From Yamagishiella unicocca (Eukaryota > Chlorophyta > Chlorophyceae > Chlamydomonadales > Volvocaceae), in the NCBI GenBank assembly GCA_003116995.1, contig BDSL01000023.1, positions 744,001 to 808,000 of the forward strand: 64,000 nucleotides of DNA, in the 5' to 3' direction. Of the stretch, positions 1-12,100 are shown in pieces. The position numbers were made by a program, and so were the translations under genes. Position 1 is the first letter of the stretch, and each line of letters starts with the position of its first letter. A model generated the notes under the pieces. It was not told the origin of the DNA. It ran no database searches and was given only the letters and a program-made list of their open reading frames with translations.

Positions 1-1074
1 ATCCTTCAACAGTATGTATCACGTATGGTTTTGCACACTCCAAGGACCGCTGATGCGCATCGACGTTTGCCTTTGTCGCTGCCAGGACGTACCTTCTCGA
101 ATCCGCTGATGGTCGTGAGCATCCGCAGCAGCGTGTCCAGACCTACAGACTGGCGACCATGCGGATCCAGTAGCCCCCACGCGTCGTTGCTCATGTTGCA
201 CGGCTGCACGGAAAGGCAAGGCGGTGCGGGTAAGGACTCCGAGCCGGTAGGCAGCGGAGAACGGGCCGGTCCGGCCGGGCATGCAAGGCGAAGCGATGCC
301 TCGCAGCATCCTGTGGCCAGATCCCCCCTATACGTCTTATTCGGCAGCCAAAGGGGAGTCTAGAGGCCGCCGGCCAGCCGCACTCCGCCAGGCCGGGCTC
401 CACTACACCGGGTTCCCCTCCCCGGCTAACCCCTGCGCCAATCACTCTCACTGACTCCCTGCGCCTCGACAGTGCCCGCCCTGCGAGCTCACCAAAGCTG
501 GCTCGGTGTCGTGCCAGAGCAGACGCGTGAGCTTTTCGTACGTCATGCTCCCACCGCCTCCGACCAGATGAGTCACAGCGCCCACATCTACATGCGGCAT
601 GTAGGCCGATAACCGGGCGACCAGTTCGGACCTGGCAACGCTTGATTCCCCTGCACCCGGAGTGGGTTTACAAGGAACTGATAATGAGGCCAGGGCAGGA
701 TACCTGGGAAAAACCACGCAAAGGAAAAGCGCATGTGAAGCGGTTCGGTCGGCAGGATGCTGGGCAGGTTAGGGGGACGCGGGTATTCACGAACTCGTGC
801 TGGCAACGCACCGTTTGGCACCAGCACCTTCCAAGCCGCCTCAATGTCCTCCTTCATTAGGTAATCGGACCGTTCGAGCTGCGATGGAACACCGTTCGGA
901 ACGCTGGGACATCGACCCAAACCGCTACGCGATGAAGCTCACATATTTACTTACGTATTCCCTCTCTGCATCTTCCTGAGCCGCTTTAATCACTGCATAG
1001 AACTTGTCAACGCCTTGCTTGGCGCTGAAGTCATACTGTACAAACCGCTGCTGTGGCGCATCTTTACTTTGCAT
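1..1074 (-). CDS. EF-hand-like protein, 3' end beyond window
   Basis: Four exons join in phase on the minus strand: 1074-955, 878-791, 650-493 and 203-93, giving 159 residues before a GTACGT donor at 92. The start is the ATG at 1072-1074 (MQSKDAPQQRF). The residues alternate helix-like stretches with loops such as LLDPHGRQSVGLDTLLRML and GGGGSMTYEKLTRLL, which resemble paired EF-hands whose calcium ligands are mostly lost. All intron phases agree (0, 1, 0, 0), so the exon chain is well supported even though the family is not. Bases 92-1 look like intron, and the remaining exons lie outside the window. It could be a calmodulin-like or EFCAB-type ciliary protein, but that is only a guess. It is transcribed divergently from the kinesin gene. 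Confidence 0.6.
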
Positions 1075-1506
1075 CTTGCTGTTATAATGAAGTGCACTTA
1101 ACGATATATTGATATGTAAGGTAATGTAGCCTCGTCACACGCCAGTACTCACTCGAACTTCACACAAAAGCAGGCGGACTCATCTATGCCTTGTGGGCTT
1201 GGCTTTATCATAATCACAGTGAAAGATACACCGTACTTCATTGTGTAGCAGAAGGACCATACTTACTAAACACCTAGACTGGATTCTGTTCTGCTTCGCA
1301 AGCAGTGCCACTGACAGCTCCATCCAATACACCCTGCAATATACGCAACGCTGCTGCTACCTCTAGAATATAATCCTGTAAATGTATTAGATCCTGTGGA
1401 ACTCCTTGGCCACGTTATGGAGGAGCTGGAGGGGCCTCAGCCTCCGAGCCCCTGTGGCAGCGATGTCTCGGACGTTCTTCCAAGGTATTGAAGGACCTGT
1501 GACGTT
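1075..1506. promoter_or_regulatory. Divergent intergenic region
   Basis: This spacer lies between the EF-hand-like start (minus, 1074) and the kinesin start (plus). It is AT-richer than its surroundings. A short open frame begins at ATG 1417 (MEELEGPQPPSP) and reaches a possible AAG|GTATTG donor at 1485. It could be an alternative 5' exon of the kinesin, but its phase does not fit the next exon at 1799. Confidence 0.35.
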
Positions 1507-4500
1507 ATGTCAGAAGTTACATTTTCCGCGGTAATGGCCACCGCTTGCACACCACTGTTTGCGCCACTCGTGGAACCCATACCGGTGACAGGCGACTGCG
1601 TTACTCCGAGGAGGTTATACCCCTTCACGTATATGATCAAAGCTACGGTGGACCGGTGGTGCCTCTAGCCACAGCAGCAACACGCGATAATCGTTCACTG
1701 AAGGCAAGTGTGTATGCTGCATGTATATCGACCGTCCATACACCCGACCGCCTGACGGTTGACGGTTGATGCTCGCCCTCCACCCATCCGCAACCAAGGT
1801 CTACGCGCGTGTCAAACCTGGAGGGGGCAACGCTACAGATGGCGCCAGGCCAAACAGCATTATCCCTGTCGAGGGAGCTGCAGCCTGCAGTACTGCCTTG
1901 CTTCAGACCACTGCAACTGAGGCAATCCAACGGACCCGCGACGGCGGTACGGCAACGTTCTCCTTCGACCGTGTCTTCGAGGGTTCGGAGCAGCAGGAAT
2001 TCTTCAACACCGCGGTGGAGCCGCTGGTCAGTCTCGCGTCCTTTTTCGTTGCTGGCGGCTTGTGATCAATAACTCGCGTGCCCTAGTGAGGTGTGCGCTC
2101 CTTGCTGCTGCGGCCACCGACAACCAGCTCAACTCAACACACGCCTGGGGGCAACTAAGCCTCTAGTCCTTCCCCAGCCTCTCGTGGCCTCCAGCACTCC
2201 ATTCGAGCAAGGAAAGCATTGTAATACACACTGCGGCAGAACTTAAGTAGCTGGCAGAGCGTTATCGAGCGCTAGCCCTCTAACCCAATCTATCAGCTGC
2301 CGTTGCTCGCCCCAACCTCGCCCCCCCCCCCGCGCACCTCCTACACTCCCGCCCCGCAACCCTCCTCCCACCAGGTGGACGAGCTGGTGTCCCTGCGCAC
2401 TGGCAGCAGCGTGTTTATGGCGTATGGCGCCAGCGGCACCGGCAAGAGCTACACCATGCAGGGCACGGCGACGCAGCCCGGCATGATACCACGCACGCTG
2501 GACTGCCTGTTCCAGGTCCGTGCGTACCGGGGAGCGGGCGGGCGGCGGACGCAACCTGGTGGTGGTGTCTGGCGGTGGTGCTGTGCTGAGGGTGGCTACC
2601 GCATAATGCTGTGCGATGCGCCAGTCGGGTGAAAGGCTTCGCTCTGTTCCTCGGCCGCGGTCGGCTTCGTTTCTAGCTGTGCGTCGCATCCTGTGTGCAA
2701 GACATCAGCGTTCGAGTAGGAGGAATAACAACGTTGGAGGCAACCTGAGGAGCCGGTGGGCACCGCATGCAGTGTGGTGGGGATGGCGATGGTGTGCTTG
2801 GGGGCCACCACAGCACGCTGAGTGACGTTGCCGCCACGCTTTCGGGTTTTAGGGTGGTCCGCTCTGCTCCTGGCGGCGGCCCGTGGCCGTTTTTGCTGCT
2901 AGGCACATATAAATCGCAGCGTGTCTGTGCTGCCATAGCCAGCTCACCCTACCGGTGTCTGTTTCATCACCCGCGCGTCAGAAGCCTCTAAACGGGCCCC
3001 CTCATACCCGTACGTTGGCACGCTATAGTTGCTAGAAGACCGTGGGCTGGAGCACCAGGTGCAGCTGTCCTTCTACGAGGTGAGCGTCCAGGGTCCGGTT
3101 GTGGAGAGGGTGAGGTTCACGCCCAAGCCTCCGAAGCGGGGTAATTCCCTAAAGCCGCAACCTACACGGCGGCGTGTACGCGGCCCCTCCGCACTACCCA
3201 ATATGGACATTTCTGCAGGAGAACCTGCCTCATGACTCTTCTGCACCCAGCCACTGGTCGTAAAGCGCGCGCACCATGTCTAGTCCTTTGCAATCCGACA
3301 CACATGCCGGCGAGGGAACAACACTAACCCTGACGTCGGCCCAACCAGGTGTACGGCAACAAAGTGACGGACTTGCTCCGTCCACTTGAGCAGGCTGCCC
3401 GCCCGGGTAAGGCCCAGCAGCCACAGCCCGTACCCATCATCCAGCTGGGGGCTGGAAATGGCTGCTGCATGCCCGGGCTTCTCCGGGTGAGCGGGTGGAG
3501 GGGGGGCGGGGTTGGCAGCGGTGCAGAGCGCATCTTGGGCCCGACCAAGGGCACCCGAAGGACCATGCATCAGCAGGACAACCGGCCCTGGGAAATAGTG
3601 TTTTATGTGTGACTGGTGTCGGAGCGCCTTGTCTGCCATGCGCCTGCTGCATGGCAGGAGCGCCACCCAGGGCAGCGAGCACCTAGGGCACCGCCAGTTC
3701 CGCCGCTGCGGCACACACACCCCCACCGCCAGCGCTCGTGTCGCCCCCAGTGCTGCGGCAGCCCCATGCTATCCCCACTGCCGCCGCTCGTGTCGCTGCC
3801 AGTGCCACAGCACGTCCGCCGAGGAGGCTCAGAGGATGTACGCCGCCGCCGCCCGCGTGCGGAAAAAGGCTTCGACCCAGATGAACAGCGAGTCCAGCCG
3901 GTCGCACGCTGTGTTCACGGTGGGTTAGTGGAGCCCCCCGGGGCGTGCGAGGGAGCTCATCCAGTCGCCGCTGCGAACCCCTGCGTTCAGGGAGAAAAGA
4001 AGAAGGGCCAGCCTGCCTCTTTGTTTGCCGCCCGTCGAAGGGCCCCGCCGGGGCCGGGCCTCCCTGCCCCTGTTGCCGAACACGTGATCTCCCCGTCTAG
4101 TACGATCTCGTTCCGCTGTGAAGCAACAGTTTGCGAAGACGTAACCCTTCAAATATCCTAAATGCTCGTGTTTATTATATGTCGCCGACGACACCCTGGG
4201 CGGGGGGGCCTGCGCCCCCGGTGTTGCTTACAAGTGCCACCTCCCTCAAGTTCCGCCGCCATGCTGTCTTCGTCTTTCGCGGCTCCGCGTGCAAGCGCAG
4301 GTGCAGCTGCTGGAGGTCGAGCAGGGCGCCCTCAGGGTGAGATCCACCGGGGGGGGGGGGGCTGCGCGCAACGCCGTGGAGGTGGCAGCCCCTAGTGCAG
4401 GTCGATTAGGTGCAGGTCGATTAGGGCCAGGCGGTTGGCACGGGGTGGATCAGGGACGCATGAGCGTGTGCGCCCAAGGAGCGCTTGTGTGCCGGGTGGC

Positions 4501-7500
4501 TGCGGATATCAACCGCGTCGACCAGATGCCCCCTTGCCCCCACACTCCCGCCAGTCAATCGCCTCCAACCCTATCCCCTGACCCCGTGCATGGGCGGCCC
4601 GGTCCTGCCTCCCTGTCGGCCTCGCTCCCAGGGCCGCAGCGCCACCTTGTCGCTGGTAGACCTGGCGGGGTCGGAGCGGGCCAACCAGACCAACCACGTG
4701 GGCAGCAAGCTGCGGTGGGTGCGAGACCGCGGGAGGCCTGGGCCGATGTGGTGGCGGAGGCTTCGAGGAAGATCCGTGGATGCCAGGAAAAACCGTTTAG
4801 GAAAGAGGGCGGAGGTCGGGACTTCGTGAATTAGGCCTCAAACTGATACCGTCAGTCTCCAGAAGCCAGTCGACCGCTTGTTTTCGGGACCTCCCCGAGG
4901 GCCGTCCACGCCGTAGCAGCCCTCTGCTCGGCATCCCAGCTGGGTGATCCGACCTCAGCCCTTTCGTACTTTCGTACTTTCCACAGCCAGTCCGCGCTGT
5001 ACTACGACGTGTGGCGGTGACATCACGGCCCGCCGACGTTCCCCTTCCCTCTGCAGCGAGAGCGCCGGAATCAACTCGTCCCTCATGGTCCTCCGCCGCT
5101 GTCTAGAGGCTCTGAGACACAACCAGGCGCTCGCACTGCGCGCCCCCGGCGCGGCCGGCGGCGGCGGTGGCGGCGGCGGGCTGAAGGTAATCCCTGTGCG
5201 TGAGTCCAGCCTGACCACGCTGTTCAAGGGCGTGCTCACCGGCCAGGGCAACCTGGTCCTGTCAGTCCACATCAGCCAACAGCCCGATGACTACACCACA
5301 GCGACGCTGGAGTTCGGGGCGCTGGCGTCCAGGCTGCAGATGGCGGCGGCCCCGCCAGCAGCAGGGCCGCCGCCACCACCGCCGCCGCGGGCGGGTGCGA
5401 TGTCAGGACCGAATGCCGTGAGCCGCAGGATGAGGTGGGTTGGGTTGTTCCGCCAGGACGCGAGAATGGCAGCCTGGCGTGGGTGGGGTTCTAGGATTTT
5501 AGGCGAATGAGAGTACTGGTGTAGCCTGTTCGCTTACACCGGCACTCCCTTCCCGCACGCACCGGCAACCTTGATGCACTAGCCCTGTCGCTGTATGTGT
5601 GAAGTGTAGCAAGTGACTGTGCTAATAGGTGTTAATTGGATGGGTAAATGGCTGGTATTGCGGTCTGCTGGGTTGGTGTGCAGGCGACCCGGTCCTGCAG
5701 GCGCCGGAAGGGAGGCGCCTATACCCGAATGCCTGGAGGAGGGGGCCGACGGGAAAGAAGAGAGGCGGGAAGATGGAGCGGACGAGGAAGCGGACGAGGA
5801 GCAAGGCGCTGCGCGCGATGCGGCAGAAGGCGGTGGCGGCGACGAGCCGCAGCAGGGCGGACGGCCTCCGCAGGAGCCTGAGCTGGAGTGTGGAGGCGGT
5901 GTGGCCGCATCGGTTGTGACGGACTTGCAAGCACGCGTGCGGCAGTTGGAGCAGCAGGTGTGACCTGGGAGGGTAGTTGGTAGTTGGCGGGTGGTGCATT
6001 CCTCCCGTGTTCCCGCCGCCCTTCCTTCTCGTGTTACGCGTTGCTCGCGTCACCCGGCCTGTCGACCTACCTCGTTCAAGATTCCCACCAGTTCGGCCAC
6101 CCTAGCTGCACGGTACTTTACCCACAACAACAACAACCCAACAACCAACCTTCCGTTGCCTTATCCCACCCCCTCTCACACACACATACGCGCGCACGTG
6201 CATCGCCTTCAGCTCGCCCGCGCTGAGGAGCTGGCGCGAGCTGCCGCGGTGTCCGAGTGGGAAGCTCTGCTGGTTTCGGGGCGCGCGGAGCTGGAGGCGG
6301 CGCAGCAGCGGGCGGCAGCGCTAGAGCAGAGCCTGGCGGCCAGCCAGCGGGAGCTCGCAGCGGAGCAGGAGACCAGCAGGGTGCGGCGCCGAGAATGGCA
6401 GAGGCGGGGTGGCCACTAATGGATCCGGGCAGAAGGGAATCGATGCTAGATGGGGCGTGGAGGCTGTTGGGACCAGCTGCCGTGCAGCAAGGGGACACGG
6501 GCAGGGGATTCAGGTCGCAATCAGGGTGGCGCGTGGGTGGATGCAAACGGATGGGATCTAAAGCTTGATTGCGTTTAGGGTTTTAGGCTCTGATGGCGTT
6601 CCTGGGCCTGGCGGCGATGCTGAGCTGCCAATGCCTCCTTGCCTTCGGCCTCCTTGGCTTCGGCCTCCTTGCCTCCCCTCCCAGGCCCTGGCGCAGCAGC
6701 TGCGGGAGGCGCTCTCGGCTGCCTCCCACCGCAGCCCACAGCGCCACACCCAGGGGCCGCAACAGCAGCCGCTTGATGCAGCAGGAAGCGACGCCGGGTG
6801 TCCCAACCAGCCAGCAGACTCCACAGGTCAGCAGGCGGGGGCCCAGGCGGGGTTGGCGCCGAAGGGGCCGACTACAGAGCTGTGGGCCCCATGCGTCGAT
6901 ACCGCTCATGCGGACGGCTCACAGGAGGCCGGCGGTGGGCCAGGACCAGAGGAGGGCAGGGCTGCTGCTGCCAGCAACGCGGCCGCGTCCAATAAGTCGG
7001 GGGCCAGGACGCGGGCCCCGCTGGTGCGTGTCCATGCCAACGCTGAGGGCGGCGCAGACGGCGGTGCGGAGCGCAGTGGGCCCGGCGGGCGCAAGCAGCC
7101 GGCGGCGGTGGCGAACTCGGCTTCGGAGCCGGCTGGGCCGCTGCGGGCGCTGCCAGGCGGCGGCAGCTCGGGTACCCCTGGGCGGCAGGTGCGTCCGCTG
7201 CGATGGCTGTCCAGCGTATGTGGGGACCTGCCGCGTGTCGGATGCTGGTGTCATGAATTGGGACTTCCTAGTGCCGCCGGGCGCTGGCTGCGGCTCTGTT
7301 GCTTGCGAACCCGCTCGCTTGCACAGCGCCGGCGAGTGTCCGACCACATCCCTGACACCGGCTGCGACCCGTGTGCTTCCTCCTGTCGAACATCGGAGCC
7401 GGACACTGAAGCGTACCTCTCGGCCGCGCCGCGCAAAGCCGCCACCTGGCCTCCTCACCCACCATACTCGCTCCCATCGTGCTGCTCATGCTCCTCGTGC

Positions 7501-7880
7501 TTATCATGCTCCTCCTGCTCACCAGACTGGCGCCGCCCGCCCTGTTGCTTCACCGCGTTCTCCAGGGCCAGCACGGGGCGGCCGGGAAGCCGGCCAAGCG
7601 CCTGCGATCGCTCGAAGACAGCGACGACGATTGTGTCGCAGATGCTGATGCGCAGCAGCAGCACGTGTCTAGGGGACCGAGGGGCCGGCGAGGGCTCGGT
7701 GGTGGCGGGGGCTCCGCCGGACGTCCGGGGACAGCGGCGGGTGCCGCTGCTGCTGCAGTGACGGCGCAGAGTGAGGGTGCGAAGGGGGGCGGTGGTGGCT
7801 CGGAGGTGCTCGGGGGGACACGGGGAGCGACGCCGGTGGCCGCCCGGACACGGCGTAAGCGCCAGGCCGTTGCGCACTAA
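1507..7880 (+). CDS. Kinesin-6-type (KIF20/KIF23-like) motor protein
   Basis: An N-terminal kinesin motor moves on microtubules. Phase-consistent exons are 1799-2026, 2375-2515, 3029-3079, 3349-3486, 3803-3919, 4301-4336, 4632-4714, 5057-5434, 5684-5957, 6213-6380, 6685-7188 and 7566-7880 (810 codons). A first exon 1507-1647 would fit in phase but its GTGGAC donor is weak, so the start is uncertain. Visible motor parts are VYARVKP (first strand), P-loop GASGTGKSYTM in exon 2375-2515, switch I NSESSRSH in exon 3803-3919 and switch II LVDLAGSE in exon 4632-4714, followed by ESAGINSSLMVLRRCLEAL and VIPVRESSLTTLF. The INSSL..LRRCL spacing and the IPRTLDCLF segment recall kinesin-6 rather than kinesin-1. 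A short coiled coil (5684-6380) and a Ser/Gly-rich tail with a basic KPAKRLR stretch follow. Kinesin-6 members act in late mitosis and cytokinesis elsewhere. That role here is inferred. Confidence 0.8.
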
Positions 7881-9143
7881 CTAACTAACTAACTCCGGGG
7901 GACGCCGGTACTCGGGTACCGTGTAGCACTACTTGGTAATGCGTCCTGCCGTGTTTTATGCGGGCCCGAAAGCGCCGGCTGTATGCGTTGGTCGGCGTTG
8001 CGCCGCACCCACCTGCTGCTGCGCGAGGCTGATCACCGATTTGCGCTGCATGGCGTTGCATGCCGTGACTGGCAGAGCGCATGCACAACACGCCTTGCCC
8101 TACAGGGTCCGCGCCGCCGTCCGCTACAATGAGTCGAACGTATGTGTAGAACGGCACCCCTGCCCACGCTCGTTCGCGACAATTGCTGTTGAGATGCTGG
8201 CAACATGCTTGCATGAACGGACCCACCACGAAACGGACCAATCCAAAACACGGACGGTTTACATGCAACCAGCATCGGGGGCTGCATTGAACTCGATGAG
8301 GGCCAGGCGTCCTCCACGCCCGCGCCCCATGTTTTACGTCATCGACATAATCCGGAGACGAGCAACGCGCACCCTTCATCCATCCGTCCTCGCGCTCCGA
8401 CCCCAGCCGGCCTCCGATCCCGACATGGGAGCCCCAACCGAGTCGTCAGTCGACTCCATCATCCCTCGGAGCAACTTCACCACTGCTCAGTCATGCACAT
8501 CCCTATACACATTCACACACGCAACAACGTGACTAACTGTTATGTGCCGGCCCTACCCCTGCCCCATCCCTCCACCACGTCCGCATTGCAGCATCCCTCT
8601 CCGCGCCCCTGCCCGCCGGCACACTACCACTACCCTCCGCGTGCATACCGGTATCCAGCTGATGCACAGCAGCTGCGCCGCCCTGACACTCTACCTCGCC
8701 CTGCCCCCCCCCCGCCCGCTACTACCCCGCTCTTCTACCCACACCCGCGTAAATCTGCAACCCGACAGCAATATACGCATACGTTAAACTGTATTGCCGC
8801 CGTCCCACGCACCTCGACCCCCTGCTGGCTGGGGCCTCAGCCCTCGGCGCAATCCCATTCCTTCCCTATCACCTCTCACCCCTTACCACACGCCGCGTAC
8901 GTGTGCGATAGATAGCGCGCTCGCCCCGTCTTCATGCTCCTCGCCTCGGTCGCCGAGCAACCTAGCAACGCCAACAGAGCAACCGACAAAAAAAACTCAG
9001 GCAGACCGCCCACTGGTGCAGCCGCGACCCCCTACTCCGCAATTGCCCTGAGTCACCACCACCATCACCGCCAGTCCCTAGCGCCCTCTTCCCGTACCCG
9101 CCGCCGTCGTCATCGTCGTTATCGTCGTCGTCGTGGGGCAGCC
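7881..9143. other. Convergent 3' region (kinesin / ISA3)
   Basis: No gene is recognised between the two stop codons. TAAC is repeated directly after the kinesin stop, at 7878-7893. On the minus strand, TGTAA at 8263-8259 is the nearest poly(A) signal for the isoamylase, giving a 3' UTR of about 0.9 kb. No TGTAA was found for the kinesin. Confidence 0.5.
8259..8263 (-). terminator. TGTAA poly(A) signal, ISA3
   Basis: The minus strand reads TGTAA, the usual volvocine poly(A) signal. It is the first one downstream of the ISA3 stop codon at 9144. Confidence 0.45.
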
Positions 9144-12100
9144 CTAAATCGGCTTGGCGATGAGGACAATGGACGAGAAGGCCTGCGCCGGAGAGAATAG
9201 GGGTCGGGTGGGCCCCGCCGCGTCCAGTGGTATCGCGAGTCGCGGCGGCAGCAGCGGAAGCGTAGGCGACAACAGCGTGCGGACGGGAAAGCCGGATTTA
9301 TGGCTACCGTGTACGAGCGCAAGGTTTTCAGGAAAACATGGTCGTGCGGATGTTGCTGCACGGCCCGGAGACACATAGCCAGGGTGTCCATGTCGGCCCG
9401 CGGACTCTTGAGTACCCTCCCGGCGGCGCAGGTCCCACGCGACCACGCCACCGCGTCGTGCCGAACTGTCAATACACACACATACACGCGCAGACAGGCA
9501 CGGGCACACGCGTACCTGCACGCCGTACACGGCGTCCACTCCCGCGTTCCCCCCCGGGGTGAAGTCCTTGGGCGCCGGCAGGTTGGTGTCCACCAGGCGG
9601 CACCACTTGCGGCCGGAGGGCGGGCGGGGCAGGGCGGCGGACACGGGGAAGGTGTGCGAGTTGAAAGCGGCGTACACGTCGCCCCCCTCGCGGCTGTGTA
9701 GCGTGAAGGCCAGGAAGCGGGACTCGTCGTCATGCCAGTTGTCCTCGTGCCAGGTGATGTCGCCGGGGCTGCGGGGGACGCAGGGGTTTAGGGTTTGGGT
9801 TTGGGGCAACGCGCGCGCGCGGTTTAGGGTTTGGGTTGGGGGTTTAGAGTTTGGTTAGGGTGTGGGTGATAGTGGAATGGGCGAAATGGACAGTTGTGGC
9901 CGGGTACGGCAGACTGGGTCAGTGAGGGTGAGAGGGTGAGGAGGCCGGCCCCCTTCCCGCGGCCCTGGCTCCCCCCTCCCGGCCACCCGCCCCCCTTCCT
10001 CCAGCCCCAACCCAGACCACGCCGTGGCCCAGCAGCCCCACACGCACTTCAGGAAGGTCTCCCTGCCCAGCGCGGGGTGCGAGCGGCGGAAGGCGATGAG
10101 CTCCGAGGTGAAGCGAAGCAGCGCGTCCCGCGTCACGTCGCCCTCCGCCCACTGCAGGTGCGCCATAGAGCTGTCGTGGCCGTACCAGTTGTTGTTGCCG
10201 CCGTGGGTCTTGCCCACCTCGTCGCCTGGGGGACCGGGGCGCGAAAGACGGTGGGGTGGGTGGGGTGGGCGGGGTGGCTGGGGTGGGTGAGCATGAAACC
10301 CGTTTACATGACAGGGACAGGATAGGCGGGGGTTCGAGGGAAACCCGTGGATGTCCGAAAAAACGTTTAAAACAGAAGTTTTGAGATGCATGCTGGAGAA
10401 CTGGGTTGGGGATACGAAAGCCGAAGGTCGTAATATGACCTTTGGCGGCTAAGCTATATCGGCTACGGCGAGACGCACGGGAGCGAGGACCCCACGCGAC
10501 GCACGTAAAGTTTTCGCAGAATCGGTTTTGGGCGCTAGTAGGAAAACTGTGGGAGTTGGGGCGCTATGGGAGAGCGGCCATCGCGGTCCGGTCCCAGTCC
10601 CGGTCCTAGTCGGAGGCCCCGGCCCGACCCGCCCGAATACCGACCAGATGTGTGAGGAAGCTGTCATTACCAGAGGAGGTCCGCGGTCGTCCAGGAGAGC
10701 AGGCCGAAGCCGCGCCGCGCCGCCATGGGGGACGCGAAAGCCCAGACGCAGGTCCCGACGCCCGCAGACAAGAACGCAACGACTAGCAAAAAACTACCAG
10801 AACAGAGGCCCAACCCAGTGGCGGAACTCACCTGGCCAGGGCCCAGAGCGGGTGGGGAAAGCGGTAGACGCGAAGCATGCGGGCAGGGGGCAGCAGGGGG
10901 CGTTAGAAACAATATCCAGGCGCTAAGCGGGTGGACAGGGGTCAAAGCAACGAAGAGGCCCCAGCGGCGCGGCGAAAGAGGCGGAGTCAGGAAAGGTGAG
11001 GACGGATATACGGGGAGTCGGGTACGACGCGGGCTGGTACGGCGGCGTACGGCGTTGGACGGCGGAGGCCTTTACGACGGAAGGAGGAAGTGAGAAAATA
11101 TGGAACGTGAAGATGCGGGACAGGTGGCAAGGCTAGCAGACGATAGGCGGGGGGGGAGGGGTGCAAGAGAGGCGCCAGGGTCGGCTCCAGGGTGGGACGG
11201 GGCTAAGCGCGATGGCGGTATTCTCGGTAGGTGGTGCCTGATGCGTGGGATGCGTTGAATATCTGGCGGCAACGTGAGGAGACGTGCCAGGCAGCAGGCA
11301 GCCGGGGCAATTGAGACCGACAGCACAGCGCGCGCGCTGTTACGTGAAGTGCGGTCAAGTGGATGGTGCCGCAGCCTGGGCTGGACTGAGCTGGGCTGGG
11401 CTGCTCACCGCTGACGATCATGGGCGTGCCCTGGCTGAGCATGAGCGCCACCATGCAGTTGCGCATCTGCCGCTGCCTCAGCGCCATGATGCCCGAGTCG
11501 CCCGTGGCGCCCTCCGCGCCGCAGTTCCAGGAGAAGTTGTCGTTGGTGCCGTCGCGGTTGCCCTCGCCGTTGGCGTCGTTGTGCTTGCTGTTGTACGACA
11601 CCATGTCGTACAGGGAGAAGCCGTCGTGCGCGGTGATGAAGTTGATGGAGTGGTACGGCCGACGGTTGTGGTTGTTGTACAGGTCGGCGGAGCCAGCCAG
11701 GCGAGTAGCGAAGGCGCGCTTCATGCCTGAGCGGGTTGGGGGGGGGGGGGGTGGTTTGGGGGGGCGGGGGAAGGGGGGGGGGGGGAACGCGGGGGGGGAG
11801 GTGTGTTTAGGGCGGCGGCGGCGGTGAGGCCCCCGAGTCCCACACATTGCGTGCCGCTGTGCATACGATTGCAGGCCATCTCTCATCGCTGACCCACTTA
11901 CCCGCACCTGTAAATGTACCGGTATGAAGCCCACCCCCTTACGACCCCACCCCCCTACAAATCCTCCCCAGCGCCAGGGCCCGCCTGGCCACGCAGTGTT
12001 CAGGTGCGTCCCTACCCCTCCACCACCCACCCACCCACCACCCACCCACATCCTCGCTGTCCGCCGACCATGCGCCCACTATCCTGTCTTTTTCGCGTCA

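Noticed and set aside
1417..1484. Alternative first exon of the kinesin (MEELEGPQPPSP)
   Set aside because: Its donor leaves phase 2, whereas the exon at 1799 needs phase 0. It was kept only as a possibility in the spacer entry.
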